In this document: piece by piece, positions 1 through 6,708 of the stretch
Position numbering within the stretch: position 1 is the stretch's first letter
How the letters are laid out: each line of letters begins with the position of its first letter
Assembly (NCBI GenBank): GCA_963783835.1
Contig: CAWAOX010000003.1
Location: 1-12,897, forward strand
Source: CAIQPS01 sp963783835
Lineage (GTDB): Bacteria > Actinomycetota > Thermoleophilia > RBG-16-64-13
Direction: 5' to 3'
Length of the DNA stretch: 12,897 nt
Notes under the pieces: generated by a model
What the model was told of the DNA's origin: nothing
Databases searched by the model: none
What the model saw: only the letters and a program-made list of their open reading frames with translations
Program-made: the position numbers and the translations under genes

Positions 1-13
1 CCCGCCTCCGGCA
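1..13 (+). tRNA. 3' end of a tRNA-Leu gene, cut by the window edge
   Basis: The first 12 bases read as the 3' strand of a T stem (CCCGC, 1-5) and the 3' strand of an acceptor stem (CTCCGGC, 6-12). They are followed by A at 13, the discriminator base expected for bacterial tRNA-Leu; no CCA is encoded. The acceptor 5' partner would be GCCGGAG, a common tRNA-Leu start. The same 12 bases recur at 2478-2489 in a longer tRNA-like context, which supports the reading. Only the tail is visible, so the isotype is inferred. Confidence 0.5.
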
Positions 14-24
14 CTCGTCGCGGC

Positions 25-55
25 CACCAGGGAGGCCAAATCGGCCTCCCTGGTG
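25..55 (+). terminator. Strong hairpin, probable terminator of the upstream tRNA
   Basis: A perfect 13-bp inverted repeat (25-37 pairing with 43-55) encloses a 5-nt AAATC loop. No T tract follows, so this would be a U-less, actinobacterial-style terminator. It sits 12 nt after the tRNA-like 3' end and just before a TTGACA promoter element, where a terminator would insulate the tRNA from the next gene. Confidence 0.6.
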
Positions 56-63
56 CACCCGCG

Positions 64-93
64 TTGACAAAGGGCGGCCGCTCCTTCTAAATG
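64..93 (+). promoter_or_regulatory. Probable promoter for the PorA/DUF3068 gene
   Basis: A perfect TTGACA -35 hexamer lies at 64-69. About 17-18 nt downstream is an AT-rich TAAAT stretch (88-92), a weak -10. A transcript from here would have a leader of about 70 nt before the GTG at 171. Confidence 0.45.
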
Positions 94-170
94 GCAGCAG
101 CAGTTCGTTGCGCATGCGCTTCGGGCGTGCAGGGTCGTGTTCGGTCACTTTTGGCGTGAGGGGGGTCCAC

Positions 171-1364
171 GTGGGCAAGAAGCCAGGCATGATACTCGGC
201 GCTGCGGGGGTAGTGCTGATCGCGGTGGCGATCGTGTGGTGGGTGGTGCTTGCGCCCTCGCTGACGAAGCTGCCGAGCGATATCGACGTCACCATGAATT
301 TCGAAGGGACACTGACTCAGTACGTCGATTCCGCGACCGGGCAGGCGCTACCGGCCGGCAAAGAGGTGGCCATCCCGTTCACCGTCCTTCGAACGTTCGC
401 CTCTGTCTCCGACCAGTACACTTCCGGCACCGCGGTCTGCCGCGACACCCTCGCCATGACCCTCGCCGGGCAGGAGCGGCCTGCCCAGATCGCCCAGTAC
501 GCACTCGACCGGACGTCGCGCCTGTGCGTCCCGAGCAATGAGAACTGGGCCTACAGCCCGAAGATCGTGCTGAGCGACCGGGCCGGCCATTATGGCCCGC
601 TCTTCCCCGGCGGCCTCGCGGCCGGGGACACCCTCTCGGCGTTCTTCAACGACGTCAACAAGGCGTTCGATGTGAAGGCCGCGGAGAAGATCGAGGACTA
701 CAACGGCCTGGGGATCACCGCCGTGAAGATCGACGCGGCGCGCCCGGCTGCTGAGTATTACCCACCCATCGCGCAAGCGGTCCTGGGGGCACAGGGCCTG
801 CCCATGGAGGTGACCTTCGCGCAACTCAGCGCCCAACTCAAAGCCAAGGGCCTCGATCTCGGCGCCCTAATGGCTGGGCTGGCCACGGTGGCCTCTCCTG
901 AGGATCTGCAGGCGCTCCAGGCGATCGCGCAGCAACCCATCAAGGTGATCTATACGCAGGAGAGCGGGGACGTCATCTACATCGAGGAGAAGACCGGCGC
1001 CACGGTCGGGGCCGACTTCGACCGCACCACCCTCATGGATCTGGATACCACCAATCTCCTCGAAGCATTCGCGATCATGGGCAAGTACGCGGACGATCCC
1101 ACGATGGGCCCGGCGATCAAGACTGCCATGCAGGCGGCCGGCCAGTTGGGACAGGCGGAGTCTACGAAGGTGTACAACCAGAGCATGAGCATCGTCGCGG
1201 CCAGCGAGAAGGCTCTTGCCGCGGACGCCCAGAACAAGGCCTCCTTGCTGGGCTGGGTCGGTCTTTGGATACCTTTGATCATCGTCATCGTCGGTGTCAT
1301 CGGGCTGGCCCTGGGTGGATTCCTTCTCTACAAGAGCCGCAAGGTCGTGACCCCCGCCGGCTGA
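171..1364 (+). CDS. PorA/DUF3068-family membrane-anchored envelope protein
   Basis: A 397-residue protein with an N-terminal membrane segment (about residues 7-28, rich in I/V/A/W), a large external domain (about 30-358), a second hydrophobic segment near the C-terminus (about 363-386) and a short basic tail. This topology and the opening of the external domain (about residues 33-60, with a DVTMNFEGT-like strand) resemble the actinobacterial DUF3068 family, named PorA porin-like in Pfam. A role in the envelope is family-based; its substrate is unknown. I chose GTG 171, preceded by GAGGGGGG (158-165) with 5-nt spacing, over an upstream in-frame start at 108, because the membrane segment begins shortly after 171 and the upstream stretch adds only an Arg-rich, non-conserved leader. 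The hydrolase gene follows on the same strand but has its own promoter. Confidence 0.7.
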   Translation: MGKKPGMILGAAGVVLIAVAIVWWVVLAPSLTKLPSDIDVTMNFEGTLTQYVDSATGQALPAGKEVAIPFTVLRTFASVSDQYTSGTAVCRDTLAMTLAGQERPAQIAQYALDRTSRLCVPSNENWAYSPKIVLSDRAGHYGPLFPGGLAAGDTLSAFFNDVNKAFDVKAAEKIEDYNGLGITAVKIDAARPAAEYYPPIAQAVLGAQGLPMEVTFAQLSAQLKAKGLDLGALMAGLATVASPEDLQALQAIAQQPIKVIYTQESGDVIYIEEKTGATVGADFDRTTLMDLDTTNLLEAFAIMGKYADDPTMGPAIKTAMQAAGQLGQAESTKVYNQSMSIVAASEKALAADAQNKASLLGWVGLWIPLIIVIVGVIGLALGGFLLYKSRKVVTPAG

Positions 1365-1415
1365 AAGCCCTCGCCACCTCGATTTCCAAAGCGAAGCGGC
1401 CGGGTAGCTGGACTG

Positions 1416-1444
1416 TTGCACCTGCAGGTGGCCTCATGTAGTCT
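1416..1444 (+). promoter_or_regulatory. Promoter for a leaderless alpha/beta hydrolase transcript
   Basis: A TTGCAC -35-like hexamer (1416-1421) is followed by a 17-nt spacer and TAGTCT (1439-1444), which fits the TANNNT -10 pattern. The GTG start codon at 1452 begins 7 nt after the -10, exactly where transcription should start, and no Shine-Dalgarno sequence precedes it. This argues for a leaderless mRNA and for GTG 1452 as the start. Confidence 0.5.
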
Positions 1445-1451
1445 CGGTCCT

Positions 1452-2453
1452 GTGAAGAGACCGAGTAGGCGCCGCATCATCATCTACGCCGTTGTGGCTT
1501 TCTTGCTGCTGGTGATCCTGGTGGGACCGTTCCTCGTACCGATACGACCTCCAGAAGCGACCGTCTCGCCCCAAGAACTGGCCGATGCCGACAGCCGTTT
1601 CGTCGCCATGGGCGACGCGGTCGGTACAGCCAGACTCGACGTGCACTACAAGGACGCCGGTACCGGGGATCCGAGCATCGTGATGCTCCACGGGTTCGGG
1701 GGAAGCACCTTCTCGTGGCGGGACGCGCTGCCGGCCTTGGCTTCCGAGCATCGGGTGGTCGCTTTCGACCGGCCCGGGTTCGGTCTGACCACCCGCCCCC
1801 TTCCCGGCGAATGGACGGATGGCAACCCCTACTCTATGGAGAGCCAGGTCGGACTGACCATAGGGATGATGGACGAACTGGGTCTTGACGAGGCGGTGCT
1901 CGTCGGTCACTCGGCCGGTGCCGCGGTCGCCCTGCAGACGGCGCTCTCGCACCCGGAGCGGGTGAAGGCTCTGGTACTGGTCGCTCCGGCCGTGTACGGG
2001 GGCGGACCCCCCTCGTGGATCAAGCCTCTGCTTCGCATCCCGCAGATACGGCGACTCGGCCCCCTCGTCGCTCGGCGCCTGGTCGGTTCGCTCGAATCGG
2101 TGCTGGATCGCTCCTACGCCGACACCTCCCTCATAACGCCGGAAGTACGGGAGGGCTACAAGAAGCCGCTGCAGGTGGATGACTGGGATCGCGGTCTGTG
2201 GGAATTCACCTTGGCCGCCGGCAACGGTGATCTGGCCGACCGACTGAGTGAGGTCTCGGTCCCCACCCTGGTGATCACCGGCGACTCGGACCGGATCGTG
2301 TCGCCCGAAGATAGTAGGCGGGTAGCAGACGCGATCCCCGGCGCTGAGCTCGTGGTCGTCCCAGAGGCCGGACACTTGGTGATGGAAGAAAGACCTGCCG
2401 ACTTCCTCCAATACCTCACCCGGTTTCTGGAAACGCTGTCCGAAACACCGTAG
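1452..2453 (+). CDS. Membrane-anchored alpha/beta-fold hydrolase
   Basis: A 333-residue alpha/beta hydrolase. A basic N-terminus (KRPSRRR) precedes one hydrophobic segment (about residues 9-31), so the catalytic domain is probably tethered outside the membrane. Recognisable motifs are the oxyanion-hole HGFGGS (80-85), the nucleophile elbow GHSAG with Ser154, the acid in GDSDRIV (Asp280) and the catalytic His308 in EAGH. The triad is complete and correctly spaced for the epoxide hydrolase/haloperoxidase/esterase-like group; the substrate cannot be inferred. An in-frame TTG at 1416 is possible, but that TTG coincides with the putative -35 element. The stop codon (TAG, 2451-2453) abuts tRNA-like sequence, so the 3' end of the gene sits at the boundary of a possible recombination site. 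Confidence 0.85.
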   Translation: MKRPSRRRIIIYAVVAFLLLVILVGPFLVPIRPPEATVSPQELADADSRFVAMGDAVGTARLDVHYKDAGTGDPSIVMLHGFGGSTFSWRDALPALASEHRVVAFDRPGFGLTTRPLPGEWTDGNPYSMESQVGLTIGMMDELGLDEAVLVGHSAGAAVALQTALSHPERVKALVLVAPAVYGGGPPSWIKPLLRIPQIRRLGPLVARRLVGSLESVLDRSYADTSLITPEVREGYKKPLQVDDWDRGLWEFTLAAGNGDLADRLSEVSVPTLVITGDSDRIVSPEDSRRVADAIPGAELVVVPEAGHLVMEERPADFLQYLTRFLETLSETP

Positions 2454-2490
2454 GGCTACGCCCATGCGGGTTCGAGTCCCGCCTCCGGCG
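2451..2490 (+). other. tRNA-Leu 3'-end remnant, candidate attachment site
   Basis: This looks like the 3' part of a type II tRNA: a short variable-arm hairpin (GGGC-TAC-GCCC, 2453-2463), a perfect T arm (GCGGG 2466-2470, loop TTCGAGT, CCCGC 2478-2482), then an acceptor 3' strand CTCCGGC (2483-2489) and G at the discriminator position. No D arm, anticodon arm or acceptor 5' strand lies upstream; that sequence is hydrolase coding DNA. The last 12 paired bases repeat those at 1-12. It is not a functional tRNA. It is either a relic of site-specific integration at tRNA-Leu or a decayed tRNA duplicate. Confidence 0.6.
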
Positions 2491-2567
2491 CCGCTCAGAT
2501 ACCACCTTCACAGGCACGCCGGCTGCGAACTCATGCAGAAGTAGGCCGGCGACGGCGGGACCGTTGC

Positions 2568-2573
2568 TATGAT
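2568..2573 (+). promoter_or_regulatory. -10 box upstream of serA
   Basis: TATGAT is a near-consensus -10; no good -35 lies 16-18 nt upstream. Transcription would start near 2580, giving serA a leader of about 97 nt. A GTG at 2580 falls exactly at the expected start point and opens a 55-codon frame that ends at 2747, inside serA, in another frame. Confidence 0.4.
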
Positions 2574-2676
2574 GGGGTCGTGAGCCAGCTTGCGTTTTGT
2601 CCGGGTCCTGCAAATGGTCGGTCGTGGCATCGGGGGACAGATGGTAGACGACACAAGAAGACAGCCAGGCGAGAAG

Positions 2677-4272
2677 ATGAGGGTCCTGGTGAAGGAGAAG
2701 ATCGCCCAAGCGGGGATCGACGTCCTCAAGGAGCACTTCGACGTTGAGGTTCGCACGGACATGACGGACGAGGAACTCAGGGACAGGATCAACGACTACG
2801 ACGCGATCCTTGTCCGCTCGGCCAGCAAGATCACCGCCGACGTTCTCCGACACGCCACGCGTCCCCGGATGATCGGTCGGGCCGGCGTGGGAGTGGACAA
2901 CATAGATGTCAAGGCCGCCACCCAGAAGGGGATCGTGGTGGCCAATGCTCCCGGGTCCAACAGCCTGTCCGTGGCCGAGCACGCCATAGGTCTGCTCCTG
3001 GCTCAGGTCCGGCAGATCCCCAACGCCAACGCTTCCATGCACGCCGGCCTGTGGGAGAAGTCCAAGTTCAAGGGCGTGGAGATCAGCGACAAGGTGTTTG
3101 GCATCATGGGCCTGGGGAAGATCGGGCTGCTGACAGCCCAGCTCGGCAAGGGGCTGCGCATGCACGTCATCGCGTATGACCCCTACGTGTCCGTGGAGCG
3201 CTTCCGCGAGCTCGGCGTGGAGCGGGCAGAATCCCCTGACGACCTGTATGCCGTCTCCGACTTCATCAGCGTACATCTACCCAAGAACGCCGAGACCACG
3301 GGCCTGATCGGTGACACCGCCTTCGCGAAGATGAAGAAGGGCGTGCGCATCATCAACTGTGCCCGGGGAGGCATCGTGGACGAGGCGGCGCTCGTGCGCG
3401 CCCTCGAGTCGGGCCAGGTGGCGTCGGCAGGTCTGGACGTCTTCTCCACCGAGCCTGTCCCCGCGGACTTCCCTCTCGCAAGGTTTGACAACGTGATCAT
3501 GACCCCTCACCTGGGCGCTTCCACCGCTGAGGGGCAGGATCGCGCCGGTGTCATAGTGGCGGAACAGATCGTGGCTGGTCTCACCGGCGGAGTAGTGACG
3601 AACGCCGTCAACATCCCATCCGTATCCGAGGAAGCCATGCAGGCCATCGGGCCGTTCCTTCCCCTGGCCGAGATCTTGGGACAGCTCATGTCGGCCATAG
3701 CCGAGGGTCCGCTCTCCAAGGTGACAGTCCGCTATGAGGGTGAGCTGGCCGAGCAAGATACGAGGCTTCTGACTCTGGCCGCTACCAAAGGGCTTGTCGA
3801 GGGAGTCGCCGACGAGGCGGTCAACTATGTCAACGCGCCGACCGCGGCCGCCGATCGGGGGCTCCAGGTGTCGGAGGCGAAGGACCGCCGCTCGCCGGAC
3901 TACACCAACCTCATCACTCTGGAGGGCAAGGACAGGCAGGGCGAGCTGAACACGGGGGGCACTGTTTTCGGCCCCAGGAACCGGCCCCGGCTGGTCAAGG
4001 TCTACCGGCATGCCATCGACATCAATCCATCGAGGCACATGGTCTTTCTGCGCTACGAAGACGTGCCCGGCATGATAGGCAGGGTGGGCACCATCATCGG
4101 CGGGCACGCCATCAATATCGCCTTCATGAACGTCGGCCGGAAGAAGGTCGAAGGCAAAGCCGTGATGGGGCTCGCGCTTGACGACCCGCTGCCGGCGGCG
4201 GTGCTGGACGAACTGCGTAGCATACCCGGCGTCGACGGCGTCCGCGCGGTGGAGCTCTCGTTGGGGAGTTGA
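2677..4272 (+). CDS. serA: D-3-phosphoglycerate dehydrogenase (type I, C-terminal ACT domain)
   Basis: Oxidises 3-phosphoglycerate to 3-phosphohydroxypyruvate with NAD+, the first committed step of serine synthesis, in the cytoplasm. At 531 residues it has the normal length of the long type I enzyme. Visible features: split substrate-binding domain; NAD-binding GLGKIG (145-150) with acidic Asp168 after the second strand; active-site Arg230 in NCARGG, Glu259 in FSTEP and His278 in TPHLGAST; an intervening ASB-like region (about 312-445); and a C-terminal ACT domain (about 454-525, with EDVPGMIGRVG) that usually binds serine for feedback control. The ATG at 2677 was chosen because family members begin at MRVLVKEKI; the Shine-Dalgarno is weak (AGG at 2667-2669), and ATG 2641 is an in-frame alternative adding 12 residues. 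serC follows 52 nt downstream. Confidence 0.95.
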   Translation: MRVLVKEKIAQAGIDVLKEHFDVEVRTDMTDEELRDRINDYDAILVRSASKITADVLRHATRPRMIGRAGVGVDNIDVKAATQKGIVVANAPGSNSLSVAEHAIGLLLAQVRQIPNANASMHAGLWEKSKFKGVEISDKVFGIMGLGKIGLLTAQLGKGLRMHVIAYDPYVSVERFRELGVERAESPDDLYAVSDFISVHLPKNAETTGLIGDTAFAKMKKGVRIINCARGGIVDEAALVRALESGQVASAGLDVFSTEPVPADFPLARFDNVIMTPHLGASTAEGQDRAGVIVAEQIVAGLTGGVVTNAVNIPSVSEEAMQAIGPFLPLAEILGQLMSAIAEGPLSKVTVRYEGELAEQDTRLLTLAATKGLVEGVADEAVNYVNAPTAAADRGLQVSEAKDRRSPDYTNLITLEGKDRQGELNTGGTVFGPRNRPRLVKVYRHAIDINPSRHMVFLRYEDVPGMIGRVGTIIGGHAINIAFMNVGRKKVEGKAVMGLALDDPLPAAVLDELRSIPGVDGVRAVELSLGS

Positions 4273-4324
4273 CGGACCGCCAGGCACCAGACACGAGGAT
4301 CTTCCCGAAAGGAGCATCTCTTTC

Positions 4325-5473
4325 ATGAAACCGACCCTACGTCCCAGCAATCCCTGCTTTTCCTCGGGCCCCTGCGCCAAGCGCCCGGAGTGGAGTCTGT
4401 CCGCCTTGGAGGGGGCGCTCGTCGGGCGCTCTCACCGGTCTAAAGAGGGCCGGGCCCGCATCCAGGAGGTCCTCGACCGTTCGCGTGCCCTCCTGGGCGT
4501 CCCTGCTGAGTACCGCATCGGCATCGTCCCCGCGTCCGACACAGGGGCGGTAGAGATGGCCCTCTGGTCCCTGCTCGGTCCCCTCGGTGTTGACGCGCTC
4601 GCCTGGGAGAGCTTTGGGCAGGGTTGGGTGACCGACATTGTGAAGCAGCTCAAACTTCCGGATGTGCGCGTCTTTTCGGCGGACTACGGGCGGATTGCGG
4701 ATCTCTCGGCGGTGGATGACGACCGCGATGTCGTCTTCACCTGGAACGGCACTACCTCGGGTGTGCGTGTTCCCGACGCGGCCTGGATACCTGACCCCCA
4801 CGAGGGGCTGTTCATCTGCGACGCCACCTCGGCCGTGTTCGCGATGGACGTTCCCATAGCCAAGTTGGATGTGGTCACCTACTCCTGGCAGAAGGTGCTG
4901 GGCGGCGAGGGCCAGCATGGGGTCCTCATCCTCAGCCCCCGGGCCGTGCGCCGCTTGGAGAGCTATCAGCCCACATGGCCGCTTCCAAAGATCTTCCGGA
5001 TGACGAAGGGCGGTAAGCTGATCGACGGCATCTTCAATGCGGACACCATCAACACACCCTCGATGGTGTGCGTGGAGGACGCACTCGACGGGCTGAAGTG
5101 GGCCGAAAAGATCGGTGGCCTGCCCGAGTTGATCCGCAGGAGCCAAGACAATCTGGCGGCCGTCGCCGAATGGGTAGCCCGCACGTCCTGGGTGGAGTTC
5201 CTGGCTGAACAGCCGGAGATCCGTTCGAGCACCTCCATCTGCCTAAGGATCGTCGACCCGTGGTTCACCGCTCTGCCGGGCGAGGAACAGGCGAAAGCAG
5301 CAAGGAAGGTGGCATCTCTGCTTGATGCTGAGGGCGCGGCCTACGATATCGCCTCCTATCGAGACGCGCCCGCGGGATTGCGCCTCTGGGGCGGTGCCAC
5401 AGTGCGGCGGCAGGACCTGGAAGCTCTCTTCCCCTGGCTGGATTGGGCCTACGAGCAGGTCAAACAGCGGTAG
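4325..5473 (+). CDS. serC: Phosphoserine transaminase, Methanosarcina/alphaproteobacterial type
   Basis: A PLP-dependent class V (fold type I) aminotransferase converting 3-phosphohydroxypyruvate and glutamate to O-phosphoserine and 2-oxoglutarate. The 382-residue protein opens with the family signature RPSNPCFSSGPCAKRP and a GRSHRS motif (34-39). It has the cofactor-binding Asp166 in CDATSA, the Schiff-base lysine Lys190 in SWQKVLGGEGQHG, and a conserved NADTINTPSM stretch. These match the longer SerC subfamily described for Methanosarcina and alphaproteobacteria (TIGR01365-like), not the E. coli or mycobacterial types. The start ATG 4325 has AAAGGAG at 4308-4314, 10 nt upstream; the frame is open upstream but has no comparable ribosome site. 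Its position right after serA, which makes its substrate, supports one transcriptional unit. Confidence 0.93.
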   Translation: MKPTLRPSNPCFSSGPCAKRPEWSLSALEGALVGRSHRSKEGRARIQEVLDRSRALLGVPAEYRIGIVPASDTGAVEMALWSLLGPLGVDALAWESFGQGWVTDIVKQLKLPDVRVFSADYGRIADLSAVDDDRDVVFTWNGTTSGVRVPDAAWIPDPHEGLFICDATSAVFAMDVPIAKLDVVTYSWQKVLGGEGQHGVLILSPRAVRRLESYQPTWPLPKIFRMTKGGKLIDGIFNADTINTPSMVCVEDALDGLKWAEKIGGLPELIRRSQDNLAAVAEWVARTSWVEFLAEQPEIRSSTSICLRIVDPWFTALPGEEQAKAARKVASLLDAEGAAYDIASYRDAPAGLRLWGGATVRRQDLEALFPWLDWAYEQVKQR

Positions 5474-5497
5474 AGCCGAAGGGCGAACTGCCTCGGC

Positions 5498-5662
5498 ATG
5501 AACTCAAGCCAGGCGATGTGGGACCTCTGGAGTGAGACCTGTCGGTCGAACACCTGCTTGGCAGTCAAGACGTGTCTGGAGCCTGCCGATAGGAGCCGTG
5601 GGACTTCCAGCATTGCACTGTGGTCGATGGTTGCCAAGGGAGACGCGACATGGCGCACGTAG
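5498..5662 (+). CDS. Possible small Trp/Cys-containing protein of unknown function
   Basis: A 54-codon frame (ATG 5498 to TAG 5662) fills most of the 176-nt gap between serC and the GGDEF-like gene and overlaps the latter's start by 13 nt. The product begins MNSSQAMWDLW and holds four Trp and three Cys. Third positions are about three-quarters G/C, as expected for a coding frame here, but chance open frames are common at this GC. No Shine-Dalgarno lies at the right distance before the ATG; a weak imperfect hairpin (5475-5497) ends just before it. The 13-nt overlap would allow translational coupling to the next gene. I do not recognise the protein; the call rests on position and codon use only. 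Confidence 0.35.
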   Translation: MNSSQAMWDLWSETCRSNTCLAVKTCLEPADRSRGTSSIALWSMVAKGDATWRT

Positions 5663-6114
5663 GTCTTGGTCGGGAATCGCTTCTTGCCCTCTATAACCCA
5701 GGGTACGTGCTGCGTGAGGTCGAAAGCCATCTCAAGCGCCATAGACGTCGCGGTCGCCCATTTGCTCTTCTCGTGGTCGACATCCACAACATGGCCTGGG
5801 TCGACAGTACCTTCGGCCAGGCAGCCGGCAACTCCGCTCTGGGGGATCTGGCAGATCTCATCGCTGCGAACATACGCGAAGTCGACGCGTGGTTCCTGTG
5901 CACGCGGGATCAGTTCATCATCGTTATGGACGAGACCGATGGGCAAGCCGCGCACACGGTGGCCAAGCGACTCGCCGCCGAAGCGGAGAACACCAGGTTC
6001 ATACTCGGCCCCGATGGCCTAACCCTGGAGATGAGTTTCGGCACCGCCTCCTGCCCCGAGGACGCAGTAGAGGCGGAAGCGCTCCTGCGGGCGGCGGGGT
6101 TTCTCCCTGCGTAG
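5650..6114 (+). CDS. Degenerate, stand-alone GGDEF-like domain protein
   Basis: A 154-residue soluble protein that aligns by eye to most of a diguanylate cyclase GGDEF domain. It has an LYNPGYVLREVESHL helix (cf. the typical LYNRRYFLEEL), RRRGRPFALLVVDI (metal-ligand Asp44 kept) and a TFGQAAGNSALGDLA helix (cf. T-x-G-HxAGDxVL). The catalytic signature itself is missing: where GGDEF should be, the protein reads TRDQF (85-89). The usual C-terminal helix (ADxALYxAK) is replaced by a short tail. It is therefore unlikely to make c-di-GMP; a nucleotide-binding or protein-protein role is possible but unproven. Start ATG 5650 is supported by GGGAG (5638-5642) with 7-nt spacing. No sensor domain or membrane segment is attached. 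A STAS gene lies 182 nt downstream. Confidence 0.7.
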   Translation: MAHVGLGRESLLALYNPGYVLREVESHLKRHRRRGRPFALLVVDIHNMAWVDSTFGQAAGNSALGDLADLIAANIREVDAWFLCTRDQFIIVMDETDGQAAHTVAKRLAAEAENTRFILGPDGLTLEMSFGTASCPEDAVEAEALLRAAGFLPA

Positions 6115-6296
6115 ACGCTGCGTGGGTGTCGCGAATACCAAGCGCTGACCTGACGCGGCGCTCGCCAAGCTCCGTTTCTCGGACTCTGAAGGGTGGCGGG
6201 AGGCGGCGTCCGCTGCCGGCGGGATTCTTCTAAGGGGATGTTGGGAATAGCACACACATTGTTCGGGTGTGGGCATCTTCAGACCGGGAGTCTCTC

Positions 6297-6662
6297 ATGG
6301 ATGTGATCGAAAGCACGATCGGCGGTGTCCCCGTCATAGTGATCGATGGCGATCTTGACCAATCGTCCAAGCAGGCCGCCCGTGATGCGGTGGACGAGAT
6401 CCTCCAGGGGGCGTTCCCGCCTCAGAATCTTCTGTTTGATCTGACCGACTGCACGTTTCTCGACAGCGGCGGATTGGGTGTCCTTCTGTCTGCCTTGGCG
6501 CAGTTGCCCGCTCATGGCTGGCTGGGTCTCATCGGTGCTTCGGCCGGCCCAAACCAAGTCCTCACCTACACCGGCTTTCTCGATACCGACAAGGTGCGCT
6601 TCTTCTCTTCGCGTAGCGACGCGGCAGCTTCACTTGCTCGGGAGAAGAGGAGGCTCTCCTAG
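6297..6662 (+). CDS. STAS-domain protein, anti-sigma-factor-antagonist (SpoIIAA-like)
   Basis: A 121-residue single STAS domain. It has the typical beta start (VPVIVIDGDLD), a LLFDLTDCTFLDSGGLGVL core containing the phosphorylatable Ser57 in DSGGL, and a final helix. Proteins of this kind bind and release anti-sigma kinases depending on phosphorylation of that serine. No anti-sigma kinase, PP2C phosphatase or sigma gene is adjacent, so the partner must be encoded elsewhere. ATG 6297 is chosen for its GGGAG Shine-Dalgarno (6286-6290, 6-nt spacing). The upstream 182-nt gap holds G/C-rich hairpin-forming sequence around 6202-6217 and no clear promoter that I can assign. Its 3' end converges on the GH3 gene. 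Confidence 0.85.
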   Translation: MDVIESTIGGVPVIVIDGDLDQSSKQAARDAVDEILQGAFPPQNLLFDLTDCTFLDSGGLGVLLSALAQLPAHGWLGLIGASAGPNQVLTYTGFLDTDKVRFFSSRSDAAASLAREKRRLS

Positions 6663-6708
6663 CCGGCCCGCGCCCGGATCAGTCCGCGCCCGTTTCAGTC
6701 CTGATAGG

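Noticed and set aside
1434..2465. 343-codon minus-strand frame opposite the alpha/beta hydrolase
   Set aside because: The complete catalytic triad on the plus strand identifies the real gene; the antisense frame is Gln/His/Arg-rich noise.
2403..2490. A complete tRNA-Leu gene ending at 2490
   Set aside because: The T arm and acceptor 3' strand fit, but the 5' 45 nt contain no acceptor partner, D arm or anticodon arm and are hydrolase coding sequence.
2416..3276. Long minus-strand open frame (286 codons) opposite serA
   Set aside because: It is antisense to a certain gene, His/Gly/Arg-rich with no domain, and is explained by codon bias in high-GC DNA.
5449..5955. 168-codon minus-strand frame across the serC-GGDEF gap
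   Set aside because: Most of it lies antisense to the GGDEF-like gene, which has a good Shine-Dalgarno and a recognisable fold.
6174..6195. Stress-sigma (SigB/SigF-like GTTT...GGGT) promoter upstream of the first STAS gene
   Set aside because: GTTTCT and GGGTGG are present but the spacer is only about 11 nt and they lie about 100 nt from the start; too weak to call.
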